Source: Symbiodinium kawagutii (Eukaryota; Sar; Dinophyceae; Suessiales; Symbiodiniaceae). From it: a DNA stretch of 64,000 bases. The notes under the pieces were generated by a model, which was given only the letters and a program-made list of their open reading frames with translations, was not told the origin of the DNA and ran no database searches. Location: assembly GCA_009767595.1 (NCBI GenBank), contig VSDK01013117.1:203001-267000 (forward strand), given 5' to 3'. Positions 23,231 through 34,683 of the stretch are shown here, piece after piece (position 1 is the first letter of the stretch; every line of letters starts with the position of its first letter). Both the position numbers and the translations under genes were made by a program.

Positions 23231-26200
23231 TTGTACATCATGTCCCTTGCATCGCATCCAGGCTCGTACCGTTTCCGCCAAACAGCAAGGAAAACCAACA
23301 CCGTATGGTGACCGAGGAGTGAAGAAGTTGATGCAGTCGGAGCCGTACTGAAAGAAGCTTCGCTTCTTCCTAAGCTTAGTTTGCCAATTCTGGCAAAGGT
23401 CATGAGTGATAAAACTCTCATCAGACTTGTGCTTAAGCTTCAAATCCAAGCATCTGTGGAGGGTCATAGACCAAATAGTTTGAATCCCGAACTAAGTCTT
23501 GAAACATTTCCCAATCCACCGAGCCATCGGGCAAAAAGACACGGTACAATGGGGCCGTCATGGTACAATGTGGTCTTGAGATGTCTTGAGCCAACTGCAG
23601 CTACTGGTGACGATCCCAAGGTGACTCAAACATTTGGAACAAAGGAATCGCAACGACATGGAGAGCCAAGCACATAGAATACCTCAAGCATAAGGAGGTG
23701 TCCTCGTACACCTCTGTCTCGGTCTTGGGCCCAAGATTCCACACCACTGGGAAAGAATCCTCACAGTCCAATCTTGTTCACGAAGATCGCACAGGTTTGA
23801 ATCACAACATGTGGAAGAGCACATGGAATCTCAGAACATTCACCAACATCTTGATATTCTTCAACTTGGAGAGTCACAACGGGCTTCCAAGCATGGTTCA
23901 GAATGCGTGATACCGGCTAAGAGCGGCCATTTCCGAGCATTAGTCAAGTGATGAAATAATGCTTCTTCAATGTGGAAGAATTGACGTTTGTCACTGCTTG
24001 AATTACTTGTTATGCGCCCCATTGCGAAGAAGCATCGATGAAATTGGTCAACACTGGGAGGGGAAACCTCGGCATCAGCTGCCCTTGAGGAGCTCATTGA
24101 AATCGACTCGAAATGACTTGGAAACAAGGCAGTGACAGGTGGGGAAACTTGTCGGATGATGCGGAGATGCTTCAAACACGCGTGTAACACTTGGTGCCAA
24201 ACTTGAGGACAAACTTCTCGCAGCCCTGCAAGGGGAAGGGCTCTGCGCCAGCCAAGTCTGCAAACCTCAGAGCCGTGAGACACATCATCCACAAACAAAT
24301 GTACATCCACTCAAAGATAGGATATACATTTGCAATCCTTTGCATCTGTGCACGCAGAATGGCGCAAACACACACACACACATGCAAATAAAAAGAAAAC
24401 AAGTTGTAGATACAAGGTGTATCGCCCCAGGGCATACGGATATTTTGAGGGGTTAGAAATTTCTCCCTCTCTCTCTCTCTCTAGAACCAGTTGTCCATAC
24501 ATGTAGGCAAATACAATTAGAAGAGATGAATGCATTCTCAAAGTTCAACTGTTTGGTGAGTTGCCTGGCCCAGGACCTATCCAAATGCCTCCGAGCAATG
24601 CCGAGCAACCAGTGGACGAAGTAAAAGGCGACATCACTTGATGTTTTGGTGCTTGCCGTTCCTGCCAGCTCCGTCCAGTTCGTTGTGTTATTCCCAAAGG
24701 CTGTCATTTGCCACTGCCACAAGCAGGACTTCGCAGAATGCAGTACTTGCATCCACTAATTTGATTCAATTTGTACATCGCGGATGCCTGTGTGTGTACT
24801 ATGTGCAGGTATGTGCGCATCCATCAATTCGTGCCTATATGTGTGCATTGCGGATTGTAAGTGTACATCCCACTGCAGATGTGTACATGTTAAATCACCG
24901 AATCTTCGAGCACCGCCACGCCCCCTGGGTGCCGGTGGCCTCCGCTGATGGCTTTCCGTAAGGCACCGAAGAGGATCCCGGGCGGAGCTTCTGCCTGGAC
25001 CTGGCGGAACTGCTGCCCACAGCTGTGGTGCCACTCGTGTGAACATCAGGAGCTACGCGTTGCTTATGACTGAAGAAACTCGTTTCTGATCATTTTTTTA
25101 CTTCACTTTCTTCCGAGTTTCTTCGAGTGCCAACTGCATCCAAGTTGCCAACCATCCCATGTTGTAATCCATTTTGCCTCAGCAACTTGCAGCTCTCAGA
25201 ACTTGTTCTCCGGTAGCAACTCGGTACCATGGGGTGCCTACAAATATCTTCATGGCAAAGCCCAGGCAACTTCTCACAGTCCCAGTTGAGGCTGTCGGAG
25301 GAATTTCTTGGCACTTTTTCCCTCTGAAAAAATCTGAACAAAAGGGAACCCTTAAAGAAGGTGCACCTTGGGAATCCTTTGGCAAGTGATCACCCTGGCA
25401 AAACGGCTTGTGGATGAAGGTTTGGATGGCAACAACAATAGCTGTAGGACCAACAAGAATGTGAGGAGCAAGCCGATCTGACGTGACCGGACCAAGCTGC
25501 AATGGGTAAATCGGATGCTGTCCTGCTGACTTTTCGAGAGTCCAGCGAAGGAAGGCAGTGCTTTCTGAAAGTGTTCCAGGACATAACCTGGAGACGAAAG
25601 CAACTGGAGCAGTTGGTGACAATGAAAACTTTGACACGGCCCGCTCGTTCGAAGAAATAACTGTGAGTCCCCGCACGCAACATTTCCACAAACACCCGGG
25701 TTTGGTTTCATTGGAGCAATACGTTGCTTACAACCATCATCTCCAATTTTTTAAGAACCTCATTGACACTGCTACATGGAGCTCAAATACTATCTCACTT
25801 CCATAAATGATGAGCTAGGCCCTTCTTTAGCAATGCCTCTTAAGTGTCCGAAGAATCTACCAAGGCACTCAATGCAATGTCGTGATCACCTATCCTGAGG
25901 GCACTTCGGGGTGCTCGGTACATGAGGTCGACAAATGACAGCGAGAATTCTATCAAGGTGCATCGCTGACACTTCAATTCATCAAACCAGCTGTTTTGCT
26001 GTTTTATTGTTTGTGTCGCAGTTTTACTGCAAGTTCCAAAGCAAGGATCTGTTCACCCTTCTTGTAGCCGTTGAAAATTTTCGTAGCGCTCACAATGGGC
26101 CGAAGTTTGTCCAGCTTCATCAGGTCATGGATGGTCATCAGCACCAACATGGCCAAAGTCCTGCGTGCAACTGCGATGCTTTTGAGTGTTGCTGTTGTCC

Positions 26201-26288
26201 GAGAATTCCATTCTACTTATTCTACTTCAGCGCCTTAGATCACCTCTATACAAATGACAACAAAAGCTCCAAGTATCATAGCCTTTAC
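23231..26288. other. unassigned stretch with weak candidate exons
   Basis: Minus-strand frames near 24180-24270 (FADLAGAEPFPLQ, ending GTKCYTRV and a stop) and 25400-25690 look partly coding. At 24900-25040 both strands are open. CA and CT microsatellites lie at about 24369-24382 and 24465-24482. None could be joined into a gene. Confidence 0.3.
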
Positions 26289-26746
26289 TTGTCTTTGTTC
26301 CCGTTGGGCCCCAATCGGGTGCTCCCTCTTCATGTCGTGAGTGCTCCTCTCGGGATCGTGTGGCCCGTTTTGCTTCTTCAAGAGCCCAGCTCCCACGAAG
26401 AGTTTCTCCAGTCCATCCCAATTGGCGTTGTCAAAGAAGGCCTTGCAGCGAAGAGTGAGAGTAAACCTTCTCATCTGAAAGGAAAAGGAGAAATATAAAC
26501 ATACTCAATCTTTAAAAAAGTGCACATCTATGTAAATATAAGCGGAAAAAAACAAAAAACATCAATTTATGTGCTTCAATAACATAGACGTACTCAAAAA
26601 TAGCTACGTTGTATGTCCTTTTTGAACGAAGCACCTTTCGCTTCTTGTACTCTGCGCCCATCTCGTGACCATCACCTGGGCACGTGCAATAGCGCATTGG
26701 CACAAGCTTCATGCCTTGTAGTGCATCATTCTGACAAACCGTACAC
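26289..26746 (-). CDS. unidentified gene, two joined exons with Cys-rich module
   Basis: Exon 26746-26635 (acceptor TTTTAG|G, GT donor) and exon 26441-26289 (acceptor AAG|G, donor GTAAAG) join in phase 0. The first has CTVCQNDALQG and later YCTCPGDGHE, a possible zinc-binding set of cysteines and a histidine, ending GAEYKKRK. The second begins AFFDNANWDGLEKLFVGAG and ends in a charged RSTHDMKREHP part. I do not recognise the family. A further exon upstream could include the frame with MKMEQDEEVQG near 26800. Confidence 0.55.
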
Positions 26747-27540
26747 CTAAAACCACGTTTTCTTGCAGTTCCTTGCACTTCCTCATCTTGTTCCATTTTC
26801 ATTCCTTGTCTTCGATTCCACGCTTGTCATTTCATTCATCTTGTCATCTCATCTTTTGGGCCAAATTGCCGCTCTGCTTGAAGTCCTCCTCCGTCTTCCT
26901 TGGCGCTTGCCGCTCTGCTGGGGCTGACTGCAAGCAGACCCTAACTGCTTGGGGAAGCTCCCTCAAACGACAAAAAGTGACACCAAAACCAACTGACACA
27001 GCAGAACAAAGCGCTGTCAGGCTGCGGTGTCCAGTCTTTCTTCAGGCCAAAGCAGAAGCATTCCTTGCCATCCAAATGCAATCGCCTTGGGGCAGCAGTC
27101 GCTTTGCAGAACGCATCTCTTGGTTTTCGCATGGGCAGGTAGTCGGTTGCACGTGTAAGTGCACCAGTTTACACCCCAGTCTCTCCCAGCTCCACTTGCT
27201 GCTCAGTCACATTAGCCAAAAAATGCAAAACATCGCTCCAATCGTGCCTCAAGTTTTGGTCAAAGTGAAAACTGTCTGGGCTTCACGGTAAGCCCACATC
27301 ACTTGCGGTTGTGGTTCCTGGAAGCATACGGCAATCTCACAGCACACCCCAATACCGATGTGATTACACTGCAAACCGTTCAAACCCCTGTAGAATCAAG
27401 TGAGTTTCCAAACAAGTTGAATATGCTGTGATTGGTGTTGGTTGATGGATAATGCGACTAGGGATGACTGCTGGCTTGAAGATGTAGCACAAACGACAAC
27501 ACTGAAGAACATGACTTGTGGCTCATTTCAGTGCAGCAAA

Positions 27541-27632
27541 CTACGCTGCACCAGCCTCAATATGGGAGCTGCTCCGCCCCTTCACAATGATTGAATTGTT
27601 GATGAAACACACCCCAAACAGGTCAAAGTACC
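27541..27632 (-). CDS. terminal exon of an unidentified gene
   Basis: After a CCCAG|G acceptor the frame reads YFDLFGVCFINNSIIVKG and then RSSSHIEAGAA with a TAG stop at 27541. It needs a preceding phase-1 exon, which I did not locate. The strand agrees with its neighbours. I do not recognise the family. Confidence 0.45.
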
Positions 27633-28141
27633 CTGGGAGGCAGCTCATTTTGTGAAAGCAGAATGCCCAAAAGTATGAACCTCCTAACTTCCGTGGTGAT
27701 CTGTGGGAGTATGACCCGAATGCCGAACTCAAGAGCAAAAGATGGGAGTTGGTCCACTTGGTGGTGAAGAACTTCCCTTGTGAACACAAAATCAAAGAGA
27801 GAGAGAGGAAAGATCTATGAGTTCTATCACGAATATTGAAGATATAGAATCTAGATGTAAGAGAGAGTAGATCTCTTACATATAGAAATGAAACAAAGCA
27901 ACTTAATTTGTACAGATATAAAAATCAAGAAATGATTAACCGGCGCTACTAGCAATTTCTTGACGGCTCCATGCTGACTCAGGAGATCCTTTGGGCGCGT
28001 TGCGTTGGTACTCTTCGAAGGTGGAGCGACCAGCTGAGGTGCTGGAGAGGCCAGCTGAGACCTAGAGCGGTGCAAATAACGTCATGGAAATAGCACATGT
28101 AATACATCATTGTCACATTATTTTACCTTATTAAACAAAAA

Positions 28142-28162
28142 ATATATATATATATATATATA
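28142..28162. repeat. TA microsatellite
   Basis: A run of about ten TA units. Similar TA runs occur at about 37282-37309, 42639-42652, 48291-48309, 53612-53626 and 58266-58280. Confidence 0.9.
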
Positions 28163-28444
28163 CAGGTTTGACATATTGTTCTAATATTTTCATGCAATAC
28201 GTTTATTATGTAAGTCTTTTCTCAGGGTTGATCAAGTATCAATCAACAGCAAATAGACAATCACAACACATGATCAAGAATGGAGGGGCTATCAACGAAA
28301 GTCATTGTTTATCAATATGCCAACGTTGGGTCATGATCCAAAGACAGTCCAATAAGCAATGACCAAAAATGCCATTTGGGAGAATCAATTTAATGGACAC
28401 GACGTGAGGTGTACCAGGCAATAGGTTGCTGCTTCATGGTCGGC

Positions 28445-29238
28445 TCACGTGGAATTTCTGCTAGACAGTTCTTCACCGACTGCGAAGTTACCAGTGCCAG
28501 TGCCTCGCCGAGAGGCAGATTTATCGATGTCAAGTTCCTCCTCGATCTCCAGGCAATACAGTCGCAGCTCTGGAAAGGCCACAGTGATGTCTTCCTCAGG
28601 CAAATGCTGTGCGAACCTGTGCGATGGTTAAGGCTTGTTGATCATTAATGATGTCATGAGGCTTATTACATTTTGTTACACTTGAGAACGGTTTGTAGTT
28701 TGTAATTGCACTTGTTAGACTTTAATTTTAGTACTTGGTTTGTTGGGACTTTCGGTGCCGATGACTTCTGACCAGTTGGGTCCCCTCTGCCACTGAGCTG
28801 CATGGAAGTGCTGCGTGGTGTACTCCGGGCTGCGAATTTGCTCCGCGCAGCGCTTGGCGCGGTCCCAGTTGGTTGTCTTTCCCTCCATCAGCCGACTGAT
28901 CAGCAGCTCCTCAGCAAAGTGAAACACATTGGAAGGCAGGTGATCTCGGGAGATGTCAGGAGATGTCACGTGTCTGATGTTGAACCCGAATGCAATCAAA
29001 CCAGGTTGATACTGTTGATTGTAACCCAAATGTTGACATTGTTGTCAATGACAGATTTCCAGCAGCAGCCCGAAAAGATTCCCCCAGTTGCCATGTGCCC
29101 AAAACTCCGAGGATCATGGACGCCGTTCACTCTCAGTGGCTGCGGCAATTTCACCTTGGACGTCGCTGATGAAACGCAACGGCTCAAGTTTTCAAGCAAC
29201 CGAAGCTGAAGTTTGAATTCAGCGCTGCAGTAGCGCAT
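28445..29238 (-). CDS. unidentified gene, three exons to a stop
   Basis: Exons 29238-29038, 28909-28794 and 28616-28445 join in phase, with GT donors and AG|G acceptors at the two introns. If the Met at 29238 is the start, the protein has 162 residues. An AAG|G site at 29154 could instead begin the first exon. The parts read RVNGVHDPRSFGHMATGG, then ELLISRLMEGKTTNWDRAKR and EYTTQHFHAAQ, then FAQHLPEEDITVAFPELRL followed by an acidic stretch and a Ser/Gly/Arg tail. I do not recognise the family. The upstream gene ends only 112 bases away at 29350, which is tight spacing on the same strand. Confidence 0.6.
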
Positions 29239-29349
29239 CAGGATGACCCCTAAGAACCTCTATGAAACCAATAAGCAAAAAGAGCACCCAGCACATGGTG
29301 ATGGTTCAAGTGGCACACCTTTTGTTCACTGAATCCACTCTTCTGCAGT

Positions 29350-31619
29350 CTAGTCACCTGCTCCTTCAGGGTCTGGTGCTTTCGCCTGGGTGAGAACTTC
29401 AGGCAAGAAATCAACGTCCAACACAACGACACTAGGCATGGCATCCTACTCTTCACCAAGCTGTTCTGCTGGAGCCCAACTCAATGCTGCCTGATGTATC
29501 GAATCTAAGCGCTGGGCTTTCGTCGGACGAAAGTCCGGGTGTCGCTCCAAGAAGGTGCGGAGGAAGACGCGAACCTGGCGCCAGGCAATCCACCGCTTGA
29601 ACCAGCTCCAACCCATGCAGCGTTGACTTCTTTCATAGGAGAGATCATGTGCAATTCTGCCATGATAAGCTGAAAACAAAGTGGCAATTGCCACTTTGAC
29701 ACGCGCTGATGAAAGTCTCTGCCAAGTGGCTGGCTCACCGCATACTCAGTGTCCAGCTCACTCGAGTTGATCCAACCCCACCTGGTCATCGGAAGCATCG
29801 CTAACCGAACTGTTCGCTTCGGGGTCACTTTTTTGCAATGAATCCAGGACGAAACTTCAAATACTTCACTTGCATTCACTTCTTTCTTTCTTCAATTCAC
29901 TTGCTTTATTCTTTCTTTTGCAATCATAATGTCGTAAACTTCTGTTCCTTAAGTTCAGCCAACCAGGCGAGTCCAGAGGATCCTTGGCCTGGTGACGATG
30001 GTGTCTATCTCTCCGCCACTCTGCTTCTGTCGTGCGAAGGTGAAATCGTGTGCCGCAGGAAGGCCGATGTGGTTCCATCGTTGGTCCTGGCACTGAACTT
30101 TTTCCCAACCCCACATGATCTGTCGTGAGGTTCTGTGGCCTCTCTCCCTCTCTCTCTCTCTCTCCTCTATAAAATGTTCTTACTTACCTTTCTCTTCAGC
30201 ATATGGTGGTCCCTCTCTTTCTCTTTCTTCCCTTCCCTTTCCTTCCCTCTGTCCTTCCTTCCTTGCATCCTTTCTTTCTTTCTGTCTTTCTTTCTGTCTT
30301 CCTGTCTCTCTGTCTTCCTTTCTTTCTTTCTTTCTTCCTTTCTTTCTTTCTTTCTGTCTTTCTTTCTTTCTTCCTTCCTTCCTTCCTTTCTTTCTTTCTT
30401 TCTTTCTTTCTTTCTGTCTTTTTGTCTTTCTGTGTTTCTTTCTTTCTGTCTTTTTGTCTTTCTGTTTTTCTTTCTTTCTTTCTTTCTTTCTTTCTGTCTT
30501 TCTGTCTTTCTGTCTTTCTGTCTTTCTTTCTGTTTTTCTGTATTTCTGTCTGTCTTTCTTTCTTTCTGTCTTTCTGCCTGTCTTTCTTTCTTTCCATCTT
30601 TCGTTCTTTCTTTCTTTCCTCCTTCCTTGCTTGCTAGCTTTCTCTCTCCCTCTCTCTCTCTCTCTAATCGTTTTACGGTTGGAATGCTACAACAGAATGC
30701 GCATGTGTGGATGTTTCTCCCAAAAGGAGGAGTGGACCTCAAATGCCATGGCCTTATGTAGCGCAATCTCCAAACCCAACACAGTGCCTCAAACTACCTC
30801 CCCCTGCCTGCGGGTTGATCACTTCGACATGCACCTCGTTGATGTTGTACATCCTTGGGATACGAAGCTAGGCTTGTTCATGGATTTGGGTGTCGCAACT
30901 TATTAGGCCCCTCTATGAAAAAATGCCATGCTTGAGAGGTACAGGGCACCTACGTTCGATTCTCCCTTTCTCCACTTCGTTGCTTTCGGCTAAGGAACGT
31001 TTTCAAACCTGGAAAACTTCGAGAGGATTCCACTTCTTGGCGGCAGGCTGCCTTGCGAAGCAGGTGATGGATAAGGAGGTTGATTTGGAAAGGGCTTCAA
31101 TCAAAGGCGAAGCAACCCGCAGTGGCATGAGGGCAGCACAAGTCTCCTTCATCAGTCAAAATCATTGAAACCCAATCTGGAAGCTCAAAATAGAGGGTCT
31201 TTGTTGATATGGCCTTTGCTTTCCAATCATTGATCTTAGAAAATGCCTGGTCTTTCACTATTTCTGGATGGAATCTCAGCGGCTTCAGCTATGGCCTCGC
31301 TGATGTGCAGGCCCTCCCGCTGCATGGCCTCAAGTCATTGGAATTGGGGTTGTTCTGTGTGTGCATGGAGGTCAATAAATTACCAATACAAACTCCTACA
31401 TGTTGAATCATGTCGACATTGTCGTATAATATCACCGCTCCACTGAGTTTACATACTCCACTGATTATGCTATTTGGCAGCGGGATTCATGACATCTCAT
31501 ATCTCATGACTTCCGCCTTTGGAAATTTTCATTTTGCCATTGCACAGGAGCAAGCGCGCCTCATGAATCCCCAACTTTGCCGAGAGCGCTTGTGTCACTC
31601 CATCCTGCCAAGGCTCGTC
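29350..31619 (-). CDS. unidentified multi-exon gene containing the CTTT tract in an intron
   Basis: Four 3' exons join in phase: 30853-30808, 30086-29964, 29574-29506 and 29445-29350. They read MYNINEVHVEVINP, then WNHIGLPAAHDFTFARQ and TIVTRPRILWTRL, then VRVFLRTFLERHPDFRP, then SVVVLDVDFLPEVLTQ with a TAG stop. The last intron starts with GAT and the exon after it also starts with GAT. Likely upstream exons begin at 31051, 31328 (AMQREGLHISEAIAEA) and 31619 (DEPWQDGVTQALSAK), each after an AG|G acceptor, but their ends are not fixed. I do not recognise the family. The 400-bp CTTT repeat lies in the intron between 30808 and 30086. Confidence 0.55.
30206..30660. repeat. CTTT/CTGT microsatellite, about 450 bp
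   Basis: A long run of TTTC, TTCC and TGTC tetranucleotides, flanked by CT runs at both ends (about 30152-30165 and 30650-30664). It gives open frames in several phases on both strands that are only Phe/Leu/Ser or Lys/Glu/Arg repeats, so none is a gene. Confidence 0.97.
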
Positions 31620-31979
31620 CTAGGAGACCAGGGCCATCTGATTGAAGAATCTGACCTTTCTCTCCATCGCCTTCTCAGTTCGGCTATCCTAAAGGACTGA
31701 CCTTTCCAGATTTTGACTCAACACCTTCAAACGTCACGGCTGTTGTGGCTCCGGTGGAAGAACAGCCCAAGTTCTTCTACAAACGATTCACTACCGTCCT
31801 TTTCCGGCATTCTGAAGTCCAAACCAAGTAACTTCTGCGATACGCATGGAGAGCACGCGTAGCTGCGTCATGACGTGCATTCGTGAATGCTGCTGCTTAC
31901 TCCTGACAGCAAATAGCAGTGCATCAAGGAAAGCAATGATTTGCCCCTGCAACTGGAGAAATCTTGGGATTCACGCAAC

Positions 31980-32374
31980 TTACTCCAATTCCTTTGTATT
32001 CCTTTGTTTCTGTTCAATATGACCACATAACCATGGTGGTGTACTCCAGCATCGGTTCAGTGCATATCTGTCAATGCTCACTGTCAATGGTGTCGCTTGG
32101 TCCTGAGAACTAAGGCGTGTCGACAGTTCCTCGGTGCAGCTGGTCTTGGCGTCTGAGTCATTGGGGAATGATGCGCCGAGCCACAGGACATCGGCCCAAA
32201 CCCACACTTTGATGATGCGAACGCGCCTGGCACCCGCTGGGTGTGGAAGCTCATTCGGTTATTCTCTCGATCGGAAGGGTAACTTGTTGCCGTCTCCGTG
32301 TCCCGCCTCACCAGTTCTCCTTCAACTGTTTCCAGCTTCGAATGCTTTGTTTCGTAGACCTCATCGTAAAGGTC
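31980..32374 (-). CDS. unidentified gene, two 3' exons
   Basis: An exon starting at 32374 (acceptor AAG|G) reads DLYDEVYETKHSKLETVEG. It joins through a GA donor after GELV to an exon starting at 32226 (RVRIIKVWVWADVLWLG). That frame continues to a stop at 31980. The composition is convincing and the phase agrees, but I do not recognise the family. The frame upstream to 32530 is open (QLDIHHIQQVPSSTIDS) and may hold the 5' exon. Confidence 0.5.
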
Positions 32375-32857
32375 CTTAGAAACAGAAATGGAATCAATGG
32401 TGCTGCTTGGCACTTGCTGAATGTGATGAATGTCTAATTGGGCTGCAGTTTGATACTCACAGCATCTTCGGAGACAGTTGTTCCAAAGGGAAATCAGTGG
32501 AACCCGATGAAACCAATGATCGTTGTCCAAATGATCATTTTTGGCTAAATCGTATCACCAACAATTTTGCTGCATAAGAATTCATCAAACAGGAGCAGCG
32601 AGCATTACCACGTTGCATGATCCTGGCACAATCCCCTCTCTGAACCTTCATCATTTTTGGGTGCATAAACTTAACAATTGGATACATTTATAATTGTTTA
32701 TCCTTCCTTTTTTATTCACAATTCATAGGCATTTTTTTTTTCCATTGCATGTTCATTAGAATATATATCTATAAATACACAAATGCATATGTATGTAAAT
32801 AAAAATGTGTAAGAATAAGAGCATCTATGTACATCATTTTTACTCATCTTCTTTCCT

Positions 32858-34683
32858 TCAGAATGGGGAGATCTTCCCACGGTCGACGCCCTCGTCCCGA
32901 GGTTCTGCGAAGCTCTGCCATGTGAACTGATCCACGGAGAGGCCGTGTTTCTGGAGCAGCGTCATGAGCTCCTGACCGCCCATGGGTGACCCATCTCCAA
33001 ACAAAAATAACCAGAAATCACTAGGCCGGTTGACCCATTCATTCTGAATGAATTCATTAATTTCATTTGGAAAAAAAGCAATTCCATTTTATTGATGAGA
33101 ATGAATGGCAAATCCGTTGAACAGTGGAACGAACATAGTGGGAAATTGTTTCGATTATAAATTTCTGTTTCAGAAATCCTGAGATTCAATTTGCAGTGAA
33201 CGGCACGCCAACATCTTCGGAGAACTTCAGTGAACCAGGAAGAAATGACACAGCCAAGGGTGGTGGAGACTTCTCTGGATGGGTTCGATGGCACCTCCTC
33301 GCGATTGTTGGAGACCCGAGTCCAGGTCCAGTGCTGAACACCTGAAGGGCACAACGAACAAGGGAAGAACCAAATTGGTAAGCTTCCAGTGCTTCCAAAT
33401 CGGTTAAAGTTGCTTCTTCCAATGCCAATTGGTTTTTGGAAGTCGCAATGAGACATGGTCTTTTCATGTCTTCTCAGGGGGCTTGCACTGAAAATGAGCA
33501 GAGAGTGATGTCAAACTGTATACCGAACTCTTTGACCATCGGCGCCAAGGGCACCTTGCACCTCCGTGGTGAAATCCTTGCCCGAAGGCAAACCAATTTT
33601 GGTCAGTTCAGATCTATGTCTGTCCTGCGAGAACTGGGTGTCGGCTCACTACAATCCGCAGCAGGTCCGGTCAAACCATCAAAATGGAACCATAAAACAT
33701 TTCCGAAGCATTTCCTCATTGGCACAAACCACAGTAGTGTGGCAATCTCTGGGAACATGTTGCGCTCCTTGACTGTCATCTTGATGGTGTGAGTCTTGTA
33801 CTTGGTGGGAATGCCAGGTACAGTCTCGGAGTTCCCTTGAGTCTCCTGTCACAAACGGCCACGGCTGTGGCTGACCCAAGCCCCTTGCAATTCCCCTTTG
33901 CACAGTCAAACAAACCATGGGATTCATAATTGATCTTACATAGTGAATATACACGTACATAATTCTACAGGTAGAGCCGCATTGATTTAAAAATGTGTTT
34001 CCAACTGGCCTAGCAGCAAAGGATGCTCCAAATCGCCCTTTGTTGGCTTCAGCGGCTGGGGCGGGGGGTGTATGCATCTTTGGGCATGTTGAAGCAGGCC
34101 TTTTGAACGCTTGGACCTCAGAATCTCCAACGATTCTGCCAAAATGCGGAGAGCCAGCTGAATTTTCAAACGGCTATGCGGCTATGTCAGTGAATTATTA
34201 CACCTTGCGGGAAATTTGACTTGTGACATGTTGCGACACATCTTAGGTGATGTCAGAGGTGCTACGTCGCTAAGCACTGCACTGAGGTCAAACTTCGTCA
34301 TCAAGCAGCGTTCCACCTCGCACGGAAACAGCTGCCATGAAACTCTCTGCTACCATGCTTGCACTTTGTGCACTGTGCATAATATACCGCAGCAGTATCC
34401 CCATCAAAATCTCTTGGGGTTTTCTGGAACATCCCAAGTTTCAATGAACCACAGAAACCATTGAGAAAACAAAGCGTCAACACTTACATCACATCTTCGA
34501 AAACATTCGCTTTTTACACATCGCAACAGGCATTGCTTTCTCCATGCTCTGTGTCTCCCCGACGGCTTGTTCCCACTGACCGTGCTCGTCATTGCGGAGC
34601 ACCACCGCCAGGGGCTGATTTCTCTTCCGCAGCTGACCGCCAGCAGTGACCTCCGAACCGATCCGGAGCTCCAACTGGTGGCC
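32858..34683 (-). CDS. unidentified multi-exon gene or genes
   Basis: Candidate exons on one strand, each after AG|G: 34683 to about 34588 (QLELRIGSEVTAGGQLRKR), 33835-33726 (VPGIPTKYKTHTIKMTVKE), 33576-33517 (DFTTEVQGALGADGQRVRYT), one starting at 33341 (VQHWTWTRVSNNREEVP in one phase), and 32971-32858 (ELMTLLQKHGLSVDQFTWQ to RGKISPF and a stop). The exons at 33835 and 33576 are both phase-compatible, but not all joins are settled, so more than one gene is possible. I do not recognise the family. Confidence 0.45.

Noticed and set aside
25179-25691. Minus-strand frame of 170 residues with a hydrophobic stretch
   Set aside because: A second frame on the same strand is equally open; no acceptor, phase or family could be fixed.
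30115-30906. Plus-strand open frames up to 263 residues and minus frames of 199 and 133 residues
   Set aside because: They are translations of the CTTT-type microsatellite (Phe/Leu/Ser or Lys/Glu/Arg repeats) and are open in several phases at once.
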